Source of the DNA: Arthrobacter cupressi | GTDB lineage: Bacteria; Actinomycetota; Actinomycetes; Actinomycetales; Micrococcaceae | Assembly: GCF_900099975.1 (NCBI RefSeq) | Contig: NZ_FNEI01000007.1 | Location: 1-64,000, forward strand | Length of the DNA: 64,000 nt | Reading direction: 5' to 3' | Position numbers and translations under genes: made by a program | Shown here: positions 14,889 to 23,714 of the stretch, in pieces | Position numbering within the stretch: position 1 is the stretch's first letter | Layout: each line of letters starts with the position of its first letter | Notes under the pieces: generated by a model | Seen by the model: only the letters and a program-made list of their open reading frames with translations | The model's database searches: none | What the model was told of the DNA's origin: nothing

Positions 14889-16229
14889 ATGTCCAGCAGC
14901 AACTACTACGACGTCACCACCTGGCCCGTCGGCAACGCGTCCAAGGACGTCGGTGAAGTCATCAACAGCATCATTGCCGACATCAAGGAGCGGCAGGCCG
15001 CCAGTGATGTGAACGACGGCGGTAAGCCGGGCGCGGTGATCTACCTTCCGCCGGGGGACTACCACCTTCGCACGCAGGTGGTGATCGACATCAGCTTCCT
15101 CAGGATCGAGGGTTCGGGACACGGCTTCACGTCCTCAAGCATCCGGTTCAACGTTCCCGAAGACGAATGGCCCGGCCTGCACGAGCTGTGGCCCGGAGGG
15201 AGCCGCATTCTCGTCGACCTGCCCGTCCGGGAAGGCGGTGAGGAGGCCAGGGGAGCCGCGTTTTACATCGAGCGGACCGGGAGTCCGCGGATCAGTTCGG
15301 TGGAGTTCTCCAACTTCTGCATCGACGGCCTGCACTTCACCGCGGACGGGTCCGGACTGCATCCGGAAAACACGTACGTCAACGGCAAGACCGGCATCTA
15401 CGTGGCGAATGCCAACGACTCCTTCCGCGTGAACGGCATGGGGTTCGTCTACCTCGAGAACGCGCTCACCATCTATCACGCGGACGCACTGTCCATCCAT
15501 GACAACTTCATCGCCGAATGCGGAAGCTGCATCGAACTGCGCGGCTGGGGACAGGCCTCAAAGGTCACCGACAACCTGATCGGAGCAGGCTTCAAGGGCC
15601 ACTCGATCTACGCCGAGAACCACGGCGGACTCCTTATCACCGCGAACAACGTCTTCCCCCGCGGTGCCAGCAGCGTCCATCTCAGCGGTGTCACGCGGTC
15701 AAGCGTCACCAACAACCGCCTGCACTCGTTCTACCCGGGAATGGTGGTGCTGGACGCCAACAGTTCGGAAAACCTCGTGGCCACAAACCACTTCCTGCGC
15801 GACCACGAGCCCTGGACGCCCTTCCTCGGAATCGGCAACGGACTGGACGACCTCACCGGGCTCCTCCGTGTGAGCGGCAGCCACAACTCCCTCGTCGCCA
15901 ACCATTTCTCCGAGGTGGTCGACGCGGAGAGCATCCGGCCCGAAGGTGCCGCGCCTGTGATCATCCGGCTGGTGGAGGGGGCGGGCAACTTCGTCTCCAA
16001 CAACCACACGGTGGCGCTGGACGTCCGCGCGGCATCCAGCGACTCCTGCTTCGCCGCGCAGGTGGACGCCCTCTTGACCACGGAGGCTTCGGACGCCCTC
16101 GCGGTGACGGCAGTGATGGTGGATCCCGCATCGGCCCGGAACACGATCCTCGATTCCGGAACCGACGCCCAGGTCGTGGCAGACAGGGCAGTCAACGCCT
16201 TCAGGGCCACACCCACGGTCGGGAGTTAG
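14889..16229 (+). CDS. Cytoplasmic GH91 protein, probable difructose anhydride III hydrolase
   Basis: A 446-residue GH91 beta-helix protein with no export signal (starts SSSNYYDVTTW), an AAGGAAG site upstream, and the conserved blocks INSIIADIKERQ, GAVIYLPPGDYHLRTQV and GSGHGFTSSSIRFN. It is longer than the GH91 protein at 7046-8251, with additional C-terminal material around SSDSCFAAQVDALL. GH91 includes both secreted inulin fructotransferases and intracellular DFA III hydrolases (DFA-IIIase of Arthrobacter). The cytoplasmic location, next to an importer and a cytoplasmic GH32, favours DFA III hydrolase, giving inulobiose for the GH32 enzyme. The direction of reaction is inferred from context, not from active-site residues. 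Confidence 0.8.
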   Translation: MSSSNYYDVTTWPVGNASKDVGEVINSIIADIKERQAASDVNDGGKPGAVIYLPPGDYHLRTQVVIDISFLRIEGSGHGFTSSSIRFNVPEDEWPGLHELWPGGSRILVDLPVREGGEEARGAAFYIERTGSPRISSVEFSNFCIDGLHFTADGSGLHPENTYVNGKTGIYVANANDSFRVNGMGFVYLENALTIYHADALSIHDNFIAECGSCIELRGWGQASKVTDNLIGAGFKGHSIYAENHGGLLITANNVFPRGASSVHLSGVTRSSVTNNRLHSFYPGMVVLDANSSENLVATNHFLRDHEPWTPFLGIGNGLDDLTGLLRVSGSHNSLVANHFSEVVDAESIRPEGAAPVIIRLVEGAGNFVSNNHTVALDVRAASSDSCFAAQVDALLTTEASDALAVTAVMVDPASARNTILDSGTDAQVVADRAVNAFRATPTVGS

Positions 16230-16334
16230 CGCACCGGCCCTGGGAAGCACGACGGCGGCTGGCGTCTTCCTGCGCGCTGAACCGGGGGCCTGGAACTCCA
16301 GGATTTCGGGGCCGGCTCCCGGGCGGAGCTCCCG

Positions 16335-17483
16335 TTAGTTCTGCCGGCCCGCGCAGACCACGCGGTTCCTGCCGAGGGCCTTGGCCTCGTAGAGCGCGGC
16401 GTCGGCCGCCTTGATCATCCGCGGCAGGTCGGCGTCGGCGATCGCGCTCGCCGCCACGCCGTAGCTCACGGTGGGGAACACGACGCCGGGAGGAGTCGGG
16501 GCGGCGGCCAGGGCCCGGCTGATCACCCCGGCGATGATCTCTCCGGTTTCCTGCTCGGCACCGGGAAGCAGGATGAGGAATTCCTCGCCGCCGTACCGGC
16601 CCACCAGGTCGGTGGAACGGATCGAGGCCACACAGGCCGAGGCGAACGCCTGGATGGCGGCGTCGCCGGCGGCATGGCCGTGCTTGTCGTTGAGGGACTT
16701 GAAATGGTCAAGATCGGCCATGATCAGCGTGGAGGCGGTGCCGCTGGAGTCCATGCGGTGTACCTCGCGGGCGGCCAGTTCCATGAAGGCCCTGCGGTTG
16801 AGGACACCGGTGAGGCCGTCCCGGTTGGCCCGCTCGTTGAGGCCGTTGATCAGCTGTTCGTTGCTGAGGGCCGTCATGCTGAAGGAGACCGTGACCAGCA
16901 GCCCCACGATGAGGAGGCTGGTAACCGCGGGGCTGAAGAAGGTGCGGAAACCCGGGCCTTCGGGGCCCTCCATCAGGTACACCGGCCAGCGGCAGGCGTA
17001 GAAGAGGGTTAGGACCCCCGCAGCGAGAGCCAGCGAGCGGTTGATGTAGGAACTGCGGGGTTCCAGGAGCACCAGTTCGCGCGTGGCCAGGCCCATGCCG
17101 ACGGCCATGAGCGCCAGATACACCAGGCCGCCCGACCACTCATTGGATGCCGGATTCTCCAGGGCCGAGGCCACCGCGGTGATGGCCGGCGCTGCGAGGA
17201 CCTGCCACAGCGGGGTGGGCAGCAGCCGCAACGAACGTGCGCCGGCCCAGACGCAGAACGCACCTCCAACAACCAAGCCGTTGCCAAGCGGGTCGGCCCA
17301 GACCTGATGCGGGGTCCCGGTGAGAAGGTAGACCAAGTTTCCCGCCAGGAAGGCCACGAGCGAAAGGCACCACCAGCCGCTGTACGCGGAGCGGGTCTGG
17401 CGGTACGAGGCATAGAACAAGAGACACAGGATCACTGTGACAACCCCGAGAACCAACCTCAGGCTTAACGTATCGAGCTCCAT
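16335..17483 (-). CDS. Membrane-anchored diguanylate cyclase (GGDEF)
   Basis: A 382-residue protein that makes cyclic di-GMP from two GTP. The N-terminal 205 residues contain about six or seven membrane helices with little soluble sensor sequence. The GGDEF domain starts at DGLTGVLNRR (222-231) and has the active-site motif GGEEF (298-302). RSTD at 289-292, five residues before it, is a canonical RxxD inhibitory I-site, so the enzyme is probably active and product-inhibited. No EAL or HD-GYP domain is attached. ATG 17483 follows a GGGGGTAGGA stretch. It converges with the fructan operon across about 105 bp; no functional link to its neighbours is evident. Confidence 0.92.
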   Translation of the reverse strand: MELDTLSLRLVLGVVTVILCLLFYASYRQTRSAYSGWWCLSLVAFLAGNLVYLLTGTPHQVWADPLGNGLVVGGAFCVWAGARSLRLLPTPLWQVLAAPAITAVASALENPASNEWSGGLVYLALMAVGMGLATRELVLLEPRSSYINRSLALAAGVLTLFYACRWPVYLMEGPEGPGFRTFFSPAVTSLLIVGLLVTVSFSMTALSNEQLINGLNERANRDGLTGVLNRRAFMELAAREVHRMDSSGTASTLIMADLDHFKSLNDKHGHAAGDAAIQAFASACVASIRSTDLVGRYGGEEFLILLPGAEQETGEIIAGVISRALAAAPTPPGVVFPTVSYGVAASAIADADLPRMIKAADAALYEAKALGRNRVVCAGRQN

Positions 17484-17756
17484 GTCCTACCCCCCTAGCC
17501 GCGGCACAAGCTTAAGGCATTTGCGGCGTCCACTGCTGTCAAGTTACATCACCGGGACGCAAGGGTCTGCTGGGGCGAAAGGGAGAGGGCTGTGCCGGGA
17601 GTCAAACGGGCTGCCCGGGCGTTGAATTTAAGAAGAGGAAAGTTTCCAGATCAAAGCCTCCCGCTCGAGGTTTTCAATGCGGGGTCGGCGACGTGAGAGC
17701 CCACGGGGCCCGGGGCCCGGGCTCTCCCCCCAGCCGTCGTCGGCCCCCCGGAACGT

Positions 17757-17806
17757 CCGACGGCGGCACCGGCCTTTGCGTTGCGAAGGTGCGGTGCCGC
17801 CGTCGG
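17757..17806 (-). terminator. Hairpin terminator of the VOC gene
   Basis: Perfect 15-bp arms (CCGACGGCGGCACCG at 17757-17771 and complement at 17792-17806) lie 26 bp beyond the stop of the leftward VOC gene. No U-tract is present. The rest of the 17484-17756 gap, which includes the upstream region of the diguanylate cyclase gene, shows no gene or other repeat that I can support. Confidence 0.65.
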
Positions 17807-17831
17807 GCTGTTTGCTTATGCCGTCAGTCTG

Positions 17832-18227
17832 TTATGCCGTGCGGCTCACGAGCTGGATGAGGTTCCCGCAGGTGTCGTCCAGCACCGCGGTGACCACGGG
17901 GCCCATGGGGGTGGGCGGCTGCGTGAAGGTGACGCCCTGGGCGAGCAGCTCCTGGTGGGCGGCCTCGACGTCGTCCACGGCGAAAGACGCGGCGGGAATG
18001 CCGTCGGCGGTGATTGCCTGCTTGTAGGCCTGGGCCGCGGGGTGCTGGTCCGGCTCGAGGAGCAGTTGGGTGCCGTCGGGTTCGCCGGCGCCCACCACTG
18101 TCAGCCACCGGTAGTCCCCCACGGGCACGTCCTCCTTGGGAACGAAGCCCAGTTTCTCTGTGTAGAAGGCGAGGGCCTTGGCTTGGTCGTCGACAAAGAC
18201 GCTCGTCACGTGGATCCTGGCCTGCAT
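17832..18227 (-). CDS. VOC (glyoxalase/bleomycin resistance/dioxygenase) superfamily protein
   Basis: A 131-residue single-unit VOC protein with paired beta-alpha-beta-beta-beta modules. Recognisable segments are SVFVDDQAKALAFYTEKLGF (N-terminal) and AVLDDTCGNLIQLV (C-terminal). Metal-ligand positions usual in glyoxalases cannot be confirmed. Members of this subgroup are mostly uncharacterised and often labelled glyoxalase. ATG 18227 is preferred over ATG 18233 because AGGAG lies 6 bases from the former and abuts the latter. It has its own terminator and no clear operon partner. Confidence 0.8.
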   Translation of the reverse strand: MQARIHVTSVFVDDQAKALAFYTEKLGFVPKEDVPVGDYRWLTVVGAGEPDGTQLLLEPDQHPAAQAYKQAITADGIPAASFAVDDVEAAHQELLAQGVTFTQPPTPMGPVVTAVLDDTCGNLIQLVSRTA

Positions 18228-18307
18228 GGGCATCTCCTGCTCGGTTTGTTCGGTGTGCTTGTTCCGGCTGCTGCCGATCCTACCGGCGGAGAGGAACCGG
18301 TTTAAGA

Positions 18308-18352
18308 GCCCGACGCCGGCCTCCGCACCAAAGGCGGGGACCGGCGTCGGGC
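18308..18352 (-). terminator. Hairpin terminator after the RidA gene
   Basis: 12-bp arms GCCCGACGCCGG (18308-18319) and complement (18341-18352) flank a 21-base loop just past the leftward ridA stop at 18374. It ends the kinase-iclR-ridA transcript. Confidence 0.7.
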
Positions 18353-18373
18353 GCTAAAACAGGAAGCGAAAAG

Positions 18374-18778
18374 CTACGCGGTGACGGCGAGGGCGTCGAT
18401 CTCCACCAGCATGACTTCGTGCGGGAGGTCGACGAATACGGTGGTGCGGCTGGGGAGCTGGCCGCTGGGGACGTTCTCGTTGATGAACTCGCCGTAGACC
18501 TCGTTCATGGCGGCGAAGTCGTCGCGGGTGGTGAGGTAGACGCGGAACATGATGACGTCCTCCACGGAGGAGCCGCCGGCTTCGAGGATGGCCTTGACGT
18601 TCTCCAGGGTGCGGCGGGTCTGGACGCGGACGTCGCCGTCGCCGATGTACTGGTTGGTGGCGGGGTCCATGGGGCCCTGGCCGGACACCTGGAACATGCC
18701 GCCCTTCTTCACGCCCTGGGAAAAGGTGTGGGCCGGTGCGGGGGCGTTCTCGGTGCGGACGATGGTCTTGGCGCTCAT
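18374..18778 (-). CDS. RidA family reactive imine/enamine deaminase
   Basis: A 134-residue RidA/YjgF/UK114 protein, a trimeric enzyme that hydrolyses reactive enamine/imine intermediates such as 2-aminoacrylate released by PLP enzymes. Typical segments are FSQGVKKGGMFQVSGQ, the catalytic-Arg strand LPSRTTVFVDLP and the terminal VEIDALAV. It overlaps the upstream iclR stop (ATGA), so it is translationally coupled in the kinase-iclR-ridA operon. Its presence beside a fold-III PLP deaminase (20729) fits a role in clearing the enamine product of an amino-acid eliminase. Confidence 0.9.
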   Translation of the reverse strand: MSAKTIVRTENAPAPAHTFSQGVKKGGMFQVSGQGPMDPATNQYIGDGDVRVQTRRTLENVKAILEAGGSSVEDVIMFRVYLTTRDDFAAMNEVYGEFINENVPSGQLPSRTTVFVDLPHEVMLVEIDALAVTA

Positions 18779-19536
18779 ACTGCGTTCCTTTCAATGGGGG
18801 TCCAGCCCAGATCTTGTGAAATGGCTGCGGTGGTTTCTGTCAGTTCGGGGAGCAGGCCCATCAGGCCTTCGTAGTCGAGCATGACGATCGGCACGGAGCA
18901 GGACGCCGCGGCCACCACGGCGCCGCTCGCGTCACGGATGGGGGCCGCGATGCAGTGCACGAACGCTTCGTGCTCGGCGTTGTCGTGGGCCCAGCCCTGC
19001 TTCCTGACCACGTCCAGTTCGGCGAGCAGGGCCTCGGGGGTGGTGATGGTGTTATCGGTGACCTTGACGTAGTCCAGTCCCGCGGCGATTTTCTCCTGCC
19101 GGGCGCGCGGCATGTCCGCCAGCAGCACCTTCGCGACGGCGGCCGAGTGCAGCGACGCCGTGAGGCCGATCCGCGAGTACATCCGCACGGGATGGTGGGA
19201 CTCGAATTTGTCGATGTACACCACGTCCTTGCCTTCGAAGGCCGCCAGGTGCACGGTGTGCCCGGTGCGGGAATTCAGCTCGGCCAGGTGCGGGCGCGCC
19301 ACCTCGCGGATGTCCCGCTGTTCCAGGGCGAGGGAGGACAGCTCGAACAGCTTCGAGCCGAGCCGGAAGCGCTGTTCGTCGTCGCGCACCACCATCCGCT
19401 TCTCCTCCATGGCGTGCAGCAGGCGCATCACGGTGGTCTTGTGCACGGAGGAGCTGCGGGCGAGCTCGTCCAGGGTGGCCGGCTTCGCGGCGAGCTCGTT
19501 GAGCAGCTCGATTGCGCGCATCAGGCTCTGGCTCAC
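18775..19536 (-). CDS. IclR family transcriptional regulator
   Basis: A 253-residue regulator with an N-terminal winged helix (LDELARSSSVHKTTVMRLLHAM, about residues 22-43) and an IclR GAF-like effector domain ending in the HCIAAPIRDASGAVVAAASCSVP block. The start is GTG 19536, which overlaps the kinase stop (GTGA) and has AAGGGAG upstream; longer in-frame translations run through kinase sequence. It probably controls its own operon and the divergent catabolic genes through the TTTGCAAC/GTTGCAAA palindrome at 20645-20664. KDG-type effectors are known for some IclR proteins (KdgR), which would fit here. Confidence 0.88.
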   Translation of the reverse strand: MSQSLMRAIELLNELAAKPATLDELARSSSVHKTTVMRLLHAMEEKRMVVRDDEQRFRLGSKLFELSSLALEQRDIREVARPHLAELNSRTGHTVHLAAFEGKDVVYIDKFESHHPVRMYSRIGLTASLHSAAVAKVLLADMPRARQEKIAAGLDYVKVTDNTITTPEALLAELDVVRKQGWAHDNAEHEAFVHCIAAPIRDASGAVVAAASCSVPIVMLDYEGLMGLLPELTETTAAISQDLGWTPIERNAV

Positions 19537-20567
19537 GGCGCCACGCTCCCTTCCGCCGGCACGTCGAAATGCCCGGCGCTGACCCGGATCCCGGCCCACT
19601 GGGCATCGCTGCAATCAAGGATTGACGCGAGTTCGTCCGCCGGGGGAAGCGGGCCGCGGTCCCCGTGCACGGTCAGGGTGCAGGCTGCGGCGGCGTGCCC
19701 GCGGCGCAGGCTCGCCTTCTGGCTGAGCCCGAACAGCACGCCGCTGAGGAAGCCGGCGGCGAAGGAATCGCCCGCACCCACCGGTTCCACGACCTCCACG
19801 GACAGGGCGGGCACTTCGTCCCGGCGGCCGTCGCGGTGCAGGGCAATGGCGCTGATCGCTTCGTTCTTGATGACGACGACGGCGGGATCCGGCAGGAGCG
19901 CGCGGAGCTCGCCTTCGTCCGTGGTGCCGAAGGCATGCCCGGCTTCGTCCTTGCCCACCAGCACGATGTCCGCGAGGTTGGCCAGCTGCCGCAGCACGGA
20001 TTTGTCCTGGCCTGCGGTGTTCGGGCCGGCCCAGAGGGCGGCGCGCCAGTTGACGTCGAAGGTGATGAGCCGGCCGTTTCGCGGGGCCTTGAGCAGGATT
20101 TCCAGGAGGGCCCGGCAGTCAGCGGAGAGGGCCGCGGTGATGCCGCTGAGGTGGATGAGCCCGGCTTTCGCGATCAGCTCCGCGACCGCCGGGTTCGCCA
20201 AAGTGGCCGGGGCCATGGCGGAAGCGGCGGAACCTTGCCGGTAGTAGAGGACCGAGCTGCCGGCGTCGGGATCCGTCTCCTGGGCCGGGACCTTCACGTA
20301 CAGGCCGGTAGGCAGTCCGGGATCCAGTTCCACACCGCTAACGCCGACGCCGTGGTCCCGGAGGTCCTCGATGATCCGGGTGCCGAAGCCGTCATGGCCC
20401 ACGCGGCCCACCCAGTGGGCATCCAGGCCCATCGCGGCCAGGCCCATGGCGACGTTTGATTCGGCTCCACCGATGCTGCAGTGCAGCTCGTCCGCCCGGT
20501 GCAGCGGCACCCCGTTCACGGGGGTCAGCATGGCCATGGTCTCGCCTATGCAGACAGCTGTTGGCAC
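19533..20567 (-). CDS. kdgK: PfkB family sugar kinase, probable 2-keto-3-deoxygluconate kinase
   Basis: A 344-residue ribokinase-fold kinase. The N-terminal motif GGAESNVAMGLAAMGL and the C-terminal ATP/anion-hole motif GAGDSFAAGF (with the catalytic Asp) are intact. KDG kinases of this subgroup show the GGAExN N-terminus and TFDVNWRAALW in mid-protein, as here. It would phosphorylate 2-keto-3-deoxygluconate to KDPG, the substrate of the aldolase at 23711. The start is GTG 20567 behind AGGGGAG. It is the first gene of the leftward kinase-iclR-ridA operon. Confidence 0.8.
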   Translation of the reverse strand: MPTAVCIGETMAMLTPVNGVPLHRADELHCSIGGAESNVAMGLAAMGLDAHWVGRVGHDGFGTRIIEDLRDHGVGVSGVELDPGLPTGLYVKVPAQETDPDAGSSVLYYRQGSAASAMAPATLANPAVAELIAKAGLIHLSGITAALSADCRALLEILLKAPRNGRLITFDVNWRAALWAGPNTAGQDKSVLRQLANLADIVLVGKDEAGHAFGTTDEGELRALLPDPAVVVIKNEAISAIALHRDGRRDEVPALSVEVVEPVGAGDSFAAGFLSGVLFGLSQKASLRRGHAAAACTLTVHGDRGPLPPADELASILDCSDAQWAGIRVSAGHFDVPAEGSVAP

Positions 20568-20601
20568 GAAAGCTCCCCTAACTCCAGGTATACCGAAGGC
20601 C

Positions 20602-20664
20602 TTGACGCCCAATCAGGGACCATGTTAGACATATCTGCAACAACTTTGCAACCAGCGTTGCAAA
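20602..20664. promoter_or_regulatory. Divergent promoters and candidate IclR operator
   Basis: Rightward: TTGACG (20602-20607), 17 bp, TTAGAC (20625-20630). Leftward: TTGCAA (20646-20651), 18 bp, TAACAT (20622-20627). A perfect 8-4-8 inverted repeat TTTGCAAC-CAGC-GTTGCAAA (20645-20664) overlaps the leftward -35 and lies just downstream of the rightward start point, so one bound repressor could silence both directions. Assigned by pattern only. Confidence 0.55.
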
Positions 20665-20728
20665 ATACGCAACGCAGACCCCGGGGTGCCGGTCAACGTC
20701 CGACCGGCCCCGTGAAGGGAACAGATTG

Positions 20729-22060
20729 GTGAACATGTCCACCTCCGACGCCGGATCAACAGCTCCCGCCATCGCCGCCGACGCTGTCGCGCGGCTTTCT
20801 TCGGTTCCGCTGAGCTGGCGGCACAAGGCCGTGCCCGCCGCCGCGAACGGAACCACCACGGGCGAGTTCATCGCCGGCCGCCACACCCTGGCGGAATTGC
20901 AGACGCCGCTGCTTACGCTCGACGGCCGCGCGCTGGAAGGCAACGCCGACCGGATGGCCGCCTGGTGTGCCGAAAAGGGCGTCCGCCTCGCGCCGCATGG
21001 CAAGACCACCATGGCCCCGCAGCTCTGGGCCGAACAGCTCGAGCGCGGCGCCTGGGGCATCACCCTGGCCAATTTCGCCCAGCTTCGGGTGGCCCGTGAG
21101 TTCGGCGTCCGCCGCCTGCAACTGGCCAACAGCCTCACCGATCCGCACGCCATCGAGTGGGTGGCCTCGGTGGTGGGACCCGAACAGACCATCCTGTCCT
21201 GGGTGGACTCCGTGGCCACCGTGGAACTGATCGGCCGCACCCTGGACGCGGCCGGCAGCAGCGCCGTGCTGGACGTCCTGGTGGAACTCGGCGCCCACGG
21301 AGGGCGCACCGGCGCCCGCGGCATCGACGCCGCGCTCGAGGTGGCCCGCGCCGCCGCGGCCTCCCCGCACGTGCGCCTGGTGGGCGTCAGCGGTTACGAA
21401 GGCTCACTGGCCCACACCGCGGACGCCGACGCCCTCGGCGCCATCCGCAGCTACCTCGGCCAGCTGCTGGAACTGCACCGGCAGCTGCTGGCGGACGGCC
21501 TGTACGGCTCCGACGAGCTGATCGTCACCGCGGGCGGCAGCGCCTACTTTGACGACGTCGTCGACGTCCTCTCGCCGGCCATCAGCGCCGGCGACGGCGG
21601 CACGACGGTGGAGCTGCTCATCCGCAGCGGCGCCTACATCATCCACGACGACGGCTTCTACCGCGTGATCTCGCCGTTCTCACGCGAGGGCGGGCAGCCC
21701 TTCACTTCCGCCATGCACGGCTGGGCCCGCGTGGTATCCCAGCCGGAGCCGGGCCTGGCCCTGCTCGACGCCGGCAAGCGGGACCTGCCCGTGGACGAGG
21801 GCCTGCCGGTCCCGCAGCTGATCGGGCCCGCGCTCGGCGGCCCCATGACCCCGCTGGAGGGTGCCGGGATCACCGCGGTCAACGACCAGCACTCCTTCCT
21901 GAGCTTCGACCCCGCCACCACCACGGTCCGCCCCGGCGACGTGGTGCGGCTGGGCCTTTCCCACCCGTGCACGGCCTTCGACAAGTGGACGCTGATCCCG
22001 GTGCTGGCCAGCACGGATGGTGACCCGACCGTCGTCGACCTCATCCACACCTTCTTCTAG
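20729..22060 (+). CDS. Fold-type III PLP amino acid deaminase (D-serine dehydratase/D-threonine aldolase-like)
   Basis: A 443-residue enzyme of the alanine-racemase-like fold III group. The PLP lysine lies in APHGKTTMAP (K92), and the C-terminal SHPC segment (H412, C414) matches the zinc site of DSD1-type D-serine dehydratases. Members include D-threonine aldolase, D-serine dehydratase and, as I recall, D-glucosaminate dehydratase. The neighbouring KDG kinase and KDPG aldolase make a deaminating dehydration of a D-2-amino sugar acid to KDG an attractive reaction. The start is ambiguous among TTG 20726, GTG 20729 and ATG 20735; GTG has the best spacing to GAAGGGA. First gene of a four-gene rightward operon. 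Confidence 0.8.
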   Translation: MNMSTSDAGSTAPAIAADAVARLSSVPLSWRHKAVPAAANGTTTGEFIAGRHTLAELQTPLLTLDGRALEGNADRMAAWCAEKGVRLAPHGKTTMAPQLWAEQLERGAWGITLANFAQLRVAREFGVRRLQLANSLTDPHAIEWVASVVGPEQTILSWVDSVATVELIGRTLDAAGSSAVLDVLVELGAHGGRTGARGIDAALEVARAAAASPHVRLVGVSGYEGSLAHTADADALGAIRSYLGQLLELHRQLLADGLYGSDELIVTAGGSAYFDDVVDVLSPAISAGDGGTTVELLIRSGAYIIHDDGFYRVISPFSREGGQPFTSAMHGWARVVSQPEPGLALLDAGKRDLPVDEGLPVPQLIGPALGGPMTPLEGAGITAVNDQHSFLSFDPATTTVRPGDVVRLGLSHPCTAFDKWTLIPVLASTDGDPTVVDLIHTFF

Positions 22061-22070
22061 GAGCAGCAGG

Positions 22071-23714
22071 ATGAAGACCCTCATCAGTAACGCCACCCTC
22101 GTCGACGGCACTGGCGACGCCCGCCGGAATGCCGACGTCCTGGTGGACGGAACCGATATCGCCGCCATCGCCGAGGCCGGCAGCCTCGCCTCCGAGCCGG
22201 CGGACCGCACCATCGACGCCACGGGCCTGGTCCTCAGCCCGGGCTTCATCGACATGCACGCCCACTCGGACCTGCAGCTGCTCGTCACCCCGGACCACTA
22301 CGCCAAGCTCAGCCAGGGCGTCACCACCGAACTCCTCGGGCAGGACGGCCTGTCCTACGCGCCCGTGGATGACGCCACCCTGGCCGGGATCCGCCAGAAG
22401 ATCGCCGGCTGGAACGACAACCCGGAGGACTTCGACTGGGACTGGCGGACCGTGGGCGAGTACCTGGACCGCCTTGACGAAGAGAACGACGGCGGCCGGA
22501 TCGCCACGAACGCCGCCTACCTCGTGCCGCAGGGCACCGTGCGGGCGCTCGTCATGGGCTTCGACGAAGGCGAGGCCACCCCGGAACAACTTGAGCAGAT
22601 GCGGCAGGTGGTCCGGACCGCGATGGCGGAGGGCGCCGTCGGGATGTCCTCCGGACTGACCTACACGCCCGGCATGTACGCCACCACCGAGGAACTCGGC
22701 GCGCTGTGCAGCGCGGTGGGCGAACTGGGCGGCTTCTACGCCCCGCACCACCGCTCCTACGGCAAGGGCGCCCTGGCCGCCTACGCCGAGATGATCGGCC
22801 TCAGCCGGGACACCGGCTGCGCCCTGCACCTGTCCCACGCCACCATGAACTTCGCCGAGAACAAGGGCCGCGCGGGCGAACTGCTGGCCCTCATCGACGA
22901 AGCGCTCGACGCCGGCGTGGACATCACCCTGGACACCTACCCGTACCTGCCCGGCGCCACCACCCTCTCGGCGATCCTGCCCAGCTGGGCTTCCGCCGGC
23001 GGCACCGAGGCCACCCTCAGCCGACTCCGCGACCCGGAGACCAAGGCCCGGATCCGCGAAGCTGTGGAAATCTACGGCTCGGACGGCTGCCACGGCGTGG
23101 TGGCCGAATGGGACACCCTGGAAATCAGCGGCGTGCAGAACCAAGCGCTCGCCGGCTATGTGGGCCGCACCATCGCCCAGATCGCCGCGGACGAAGGCCG
23201 CGAACCGTTCGAGGCCTTCACGAAAATCCTGCTGGACGACCGCCTCGGCACCGGCATCCTCCAGCATGTGGGCCACGAGGAAAACGTCCGCGCCATCATG
23301 GTGCACCGCACCCACACCGGCGGCAGCGACGGACTCCTGGTGGGCGGCAAGCCGCACCCGCGGGCGTGGGGCACCTTCCCGCGCTACCTCGGCCACTACA
23401 GCCGGGAGCTGGGCCTGATGAGCCTGGAGGAAACCGTCCACCACCTCAGCGGCCGGCCCGCTGAGCGGCTCAAGCTGGACCGCCGCGGCCTGGTCCGCGA
23501 AGGGTACGCAGCGGACCTGGTTCTCTTTGACCCGGAGACCGTCCGCGACACCGCCACCTTTGAAAACCCCCGCCAGGCAGCAGCCGGCATCCACTATGTG
23601 TTCGTCAACGGCACGGCAGCGATCGACGGCGGGCGGCCCACCGGCGCGCGTGCCGGCCGTGCCCTGCGCCGCAGCCCCGACGGCCGCACCCGAGTAGAAG
23701 GTACCGAAGCATGA
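22071..23714 (+). CDS. N-acyl-D-amino-acid deacylase-like amidohydrolase
   Basis: A 547-residue metal-dependent amidohydrolase of the D-aminoacylase group. HAHSD (63-67) gives the first metal ligands; HHRSYGK and LSHATMN supply later histidine positions, and the catalytic Asp lies in HTGGSDGLLVG. In characterised D-aminoacylases a metal-bridging Cys occurs in a GNCG segment; here the equivalent reads GQDGLSY, so the Cys is absent. That suggests a different metal centre or substrate. ATG 22071 follows AGGAGCAGG, 10 bp after the deaminase stop. In context it could deacylate an N-acyl-D-2-amino acid or sugar acid before deamination. Confidence 0.82.
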   Translation: MKTLISNATLVDGTGDARRNADVLVDGTDIAAIAEAGSLASEPADRTIDATGLVLSPGFIDMHAHSDLQLLVTPDHYAKLSQGVTTELLGQDGLSYAPVDDATLAGIRQKIAGWNDNPEDFDWDWRTVGEYLDRLDEENDGGRIATNAAYLVPQGTVRALVMGFDEGEATPEQLEQMRQVVRTAMAEGAVGMSSGLTYTPGMYATTEELGALCSAVGELGGFYAPHHRSYGKGALAAYAEMIGLSRDTGCALHLSHATMNFAENKGRAGELLALIDEALDAGVDITLDTYPYLPGATTLSAILPSWASAGGTEATLSRLRDPETKARIREAVEIYGSDGCHGVVAEWDTLEISGVQNQALAGYVGRTIAQIAADEGREPFEAFTKILLDDRLGTGILQHVGHEENVRAIMVHRTHTGGSDGLLVGGKPHPRAWGTFPRYLGHYSRELGLMSLEETVHHLSGRPAERLKLDRRGLVREGYAADLVLFDPETVRDTATFENPRQAAAGIHYVFVNGTAAIDGGRPTGARAGRALRRSPDGRTRVEGTEA

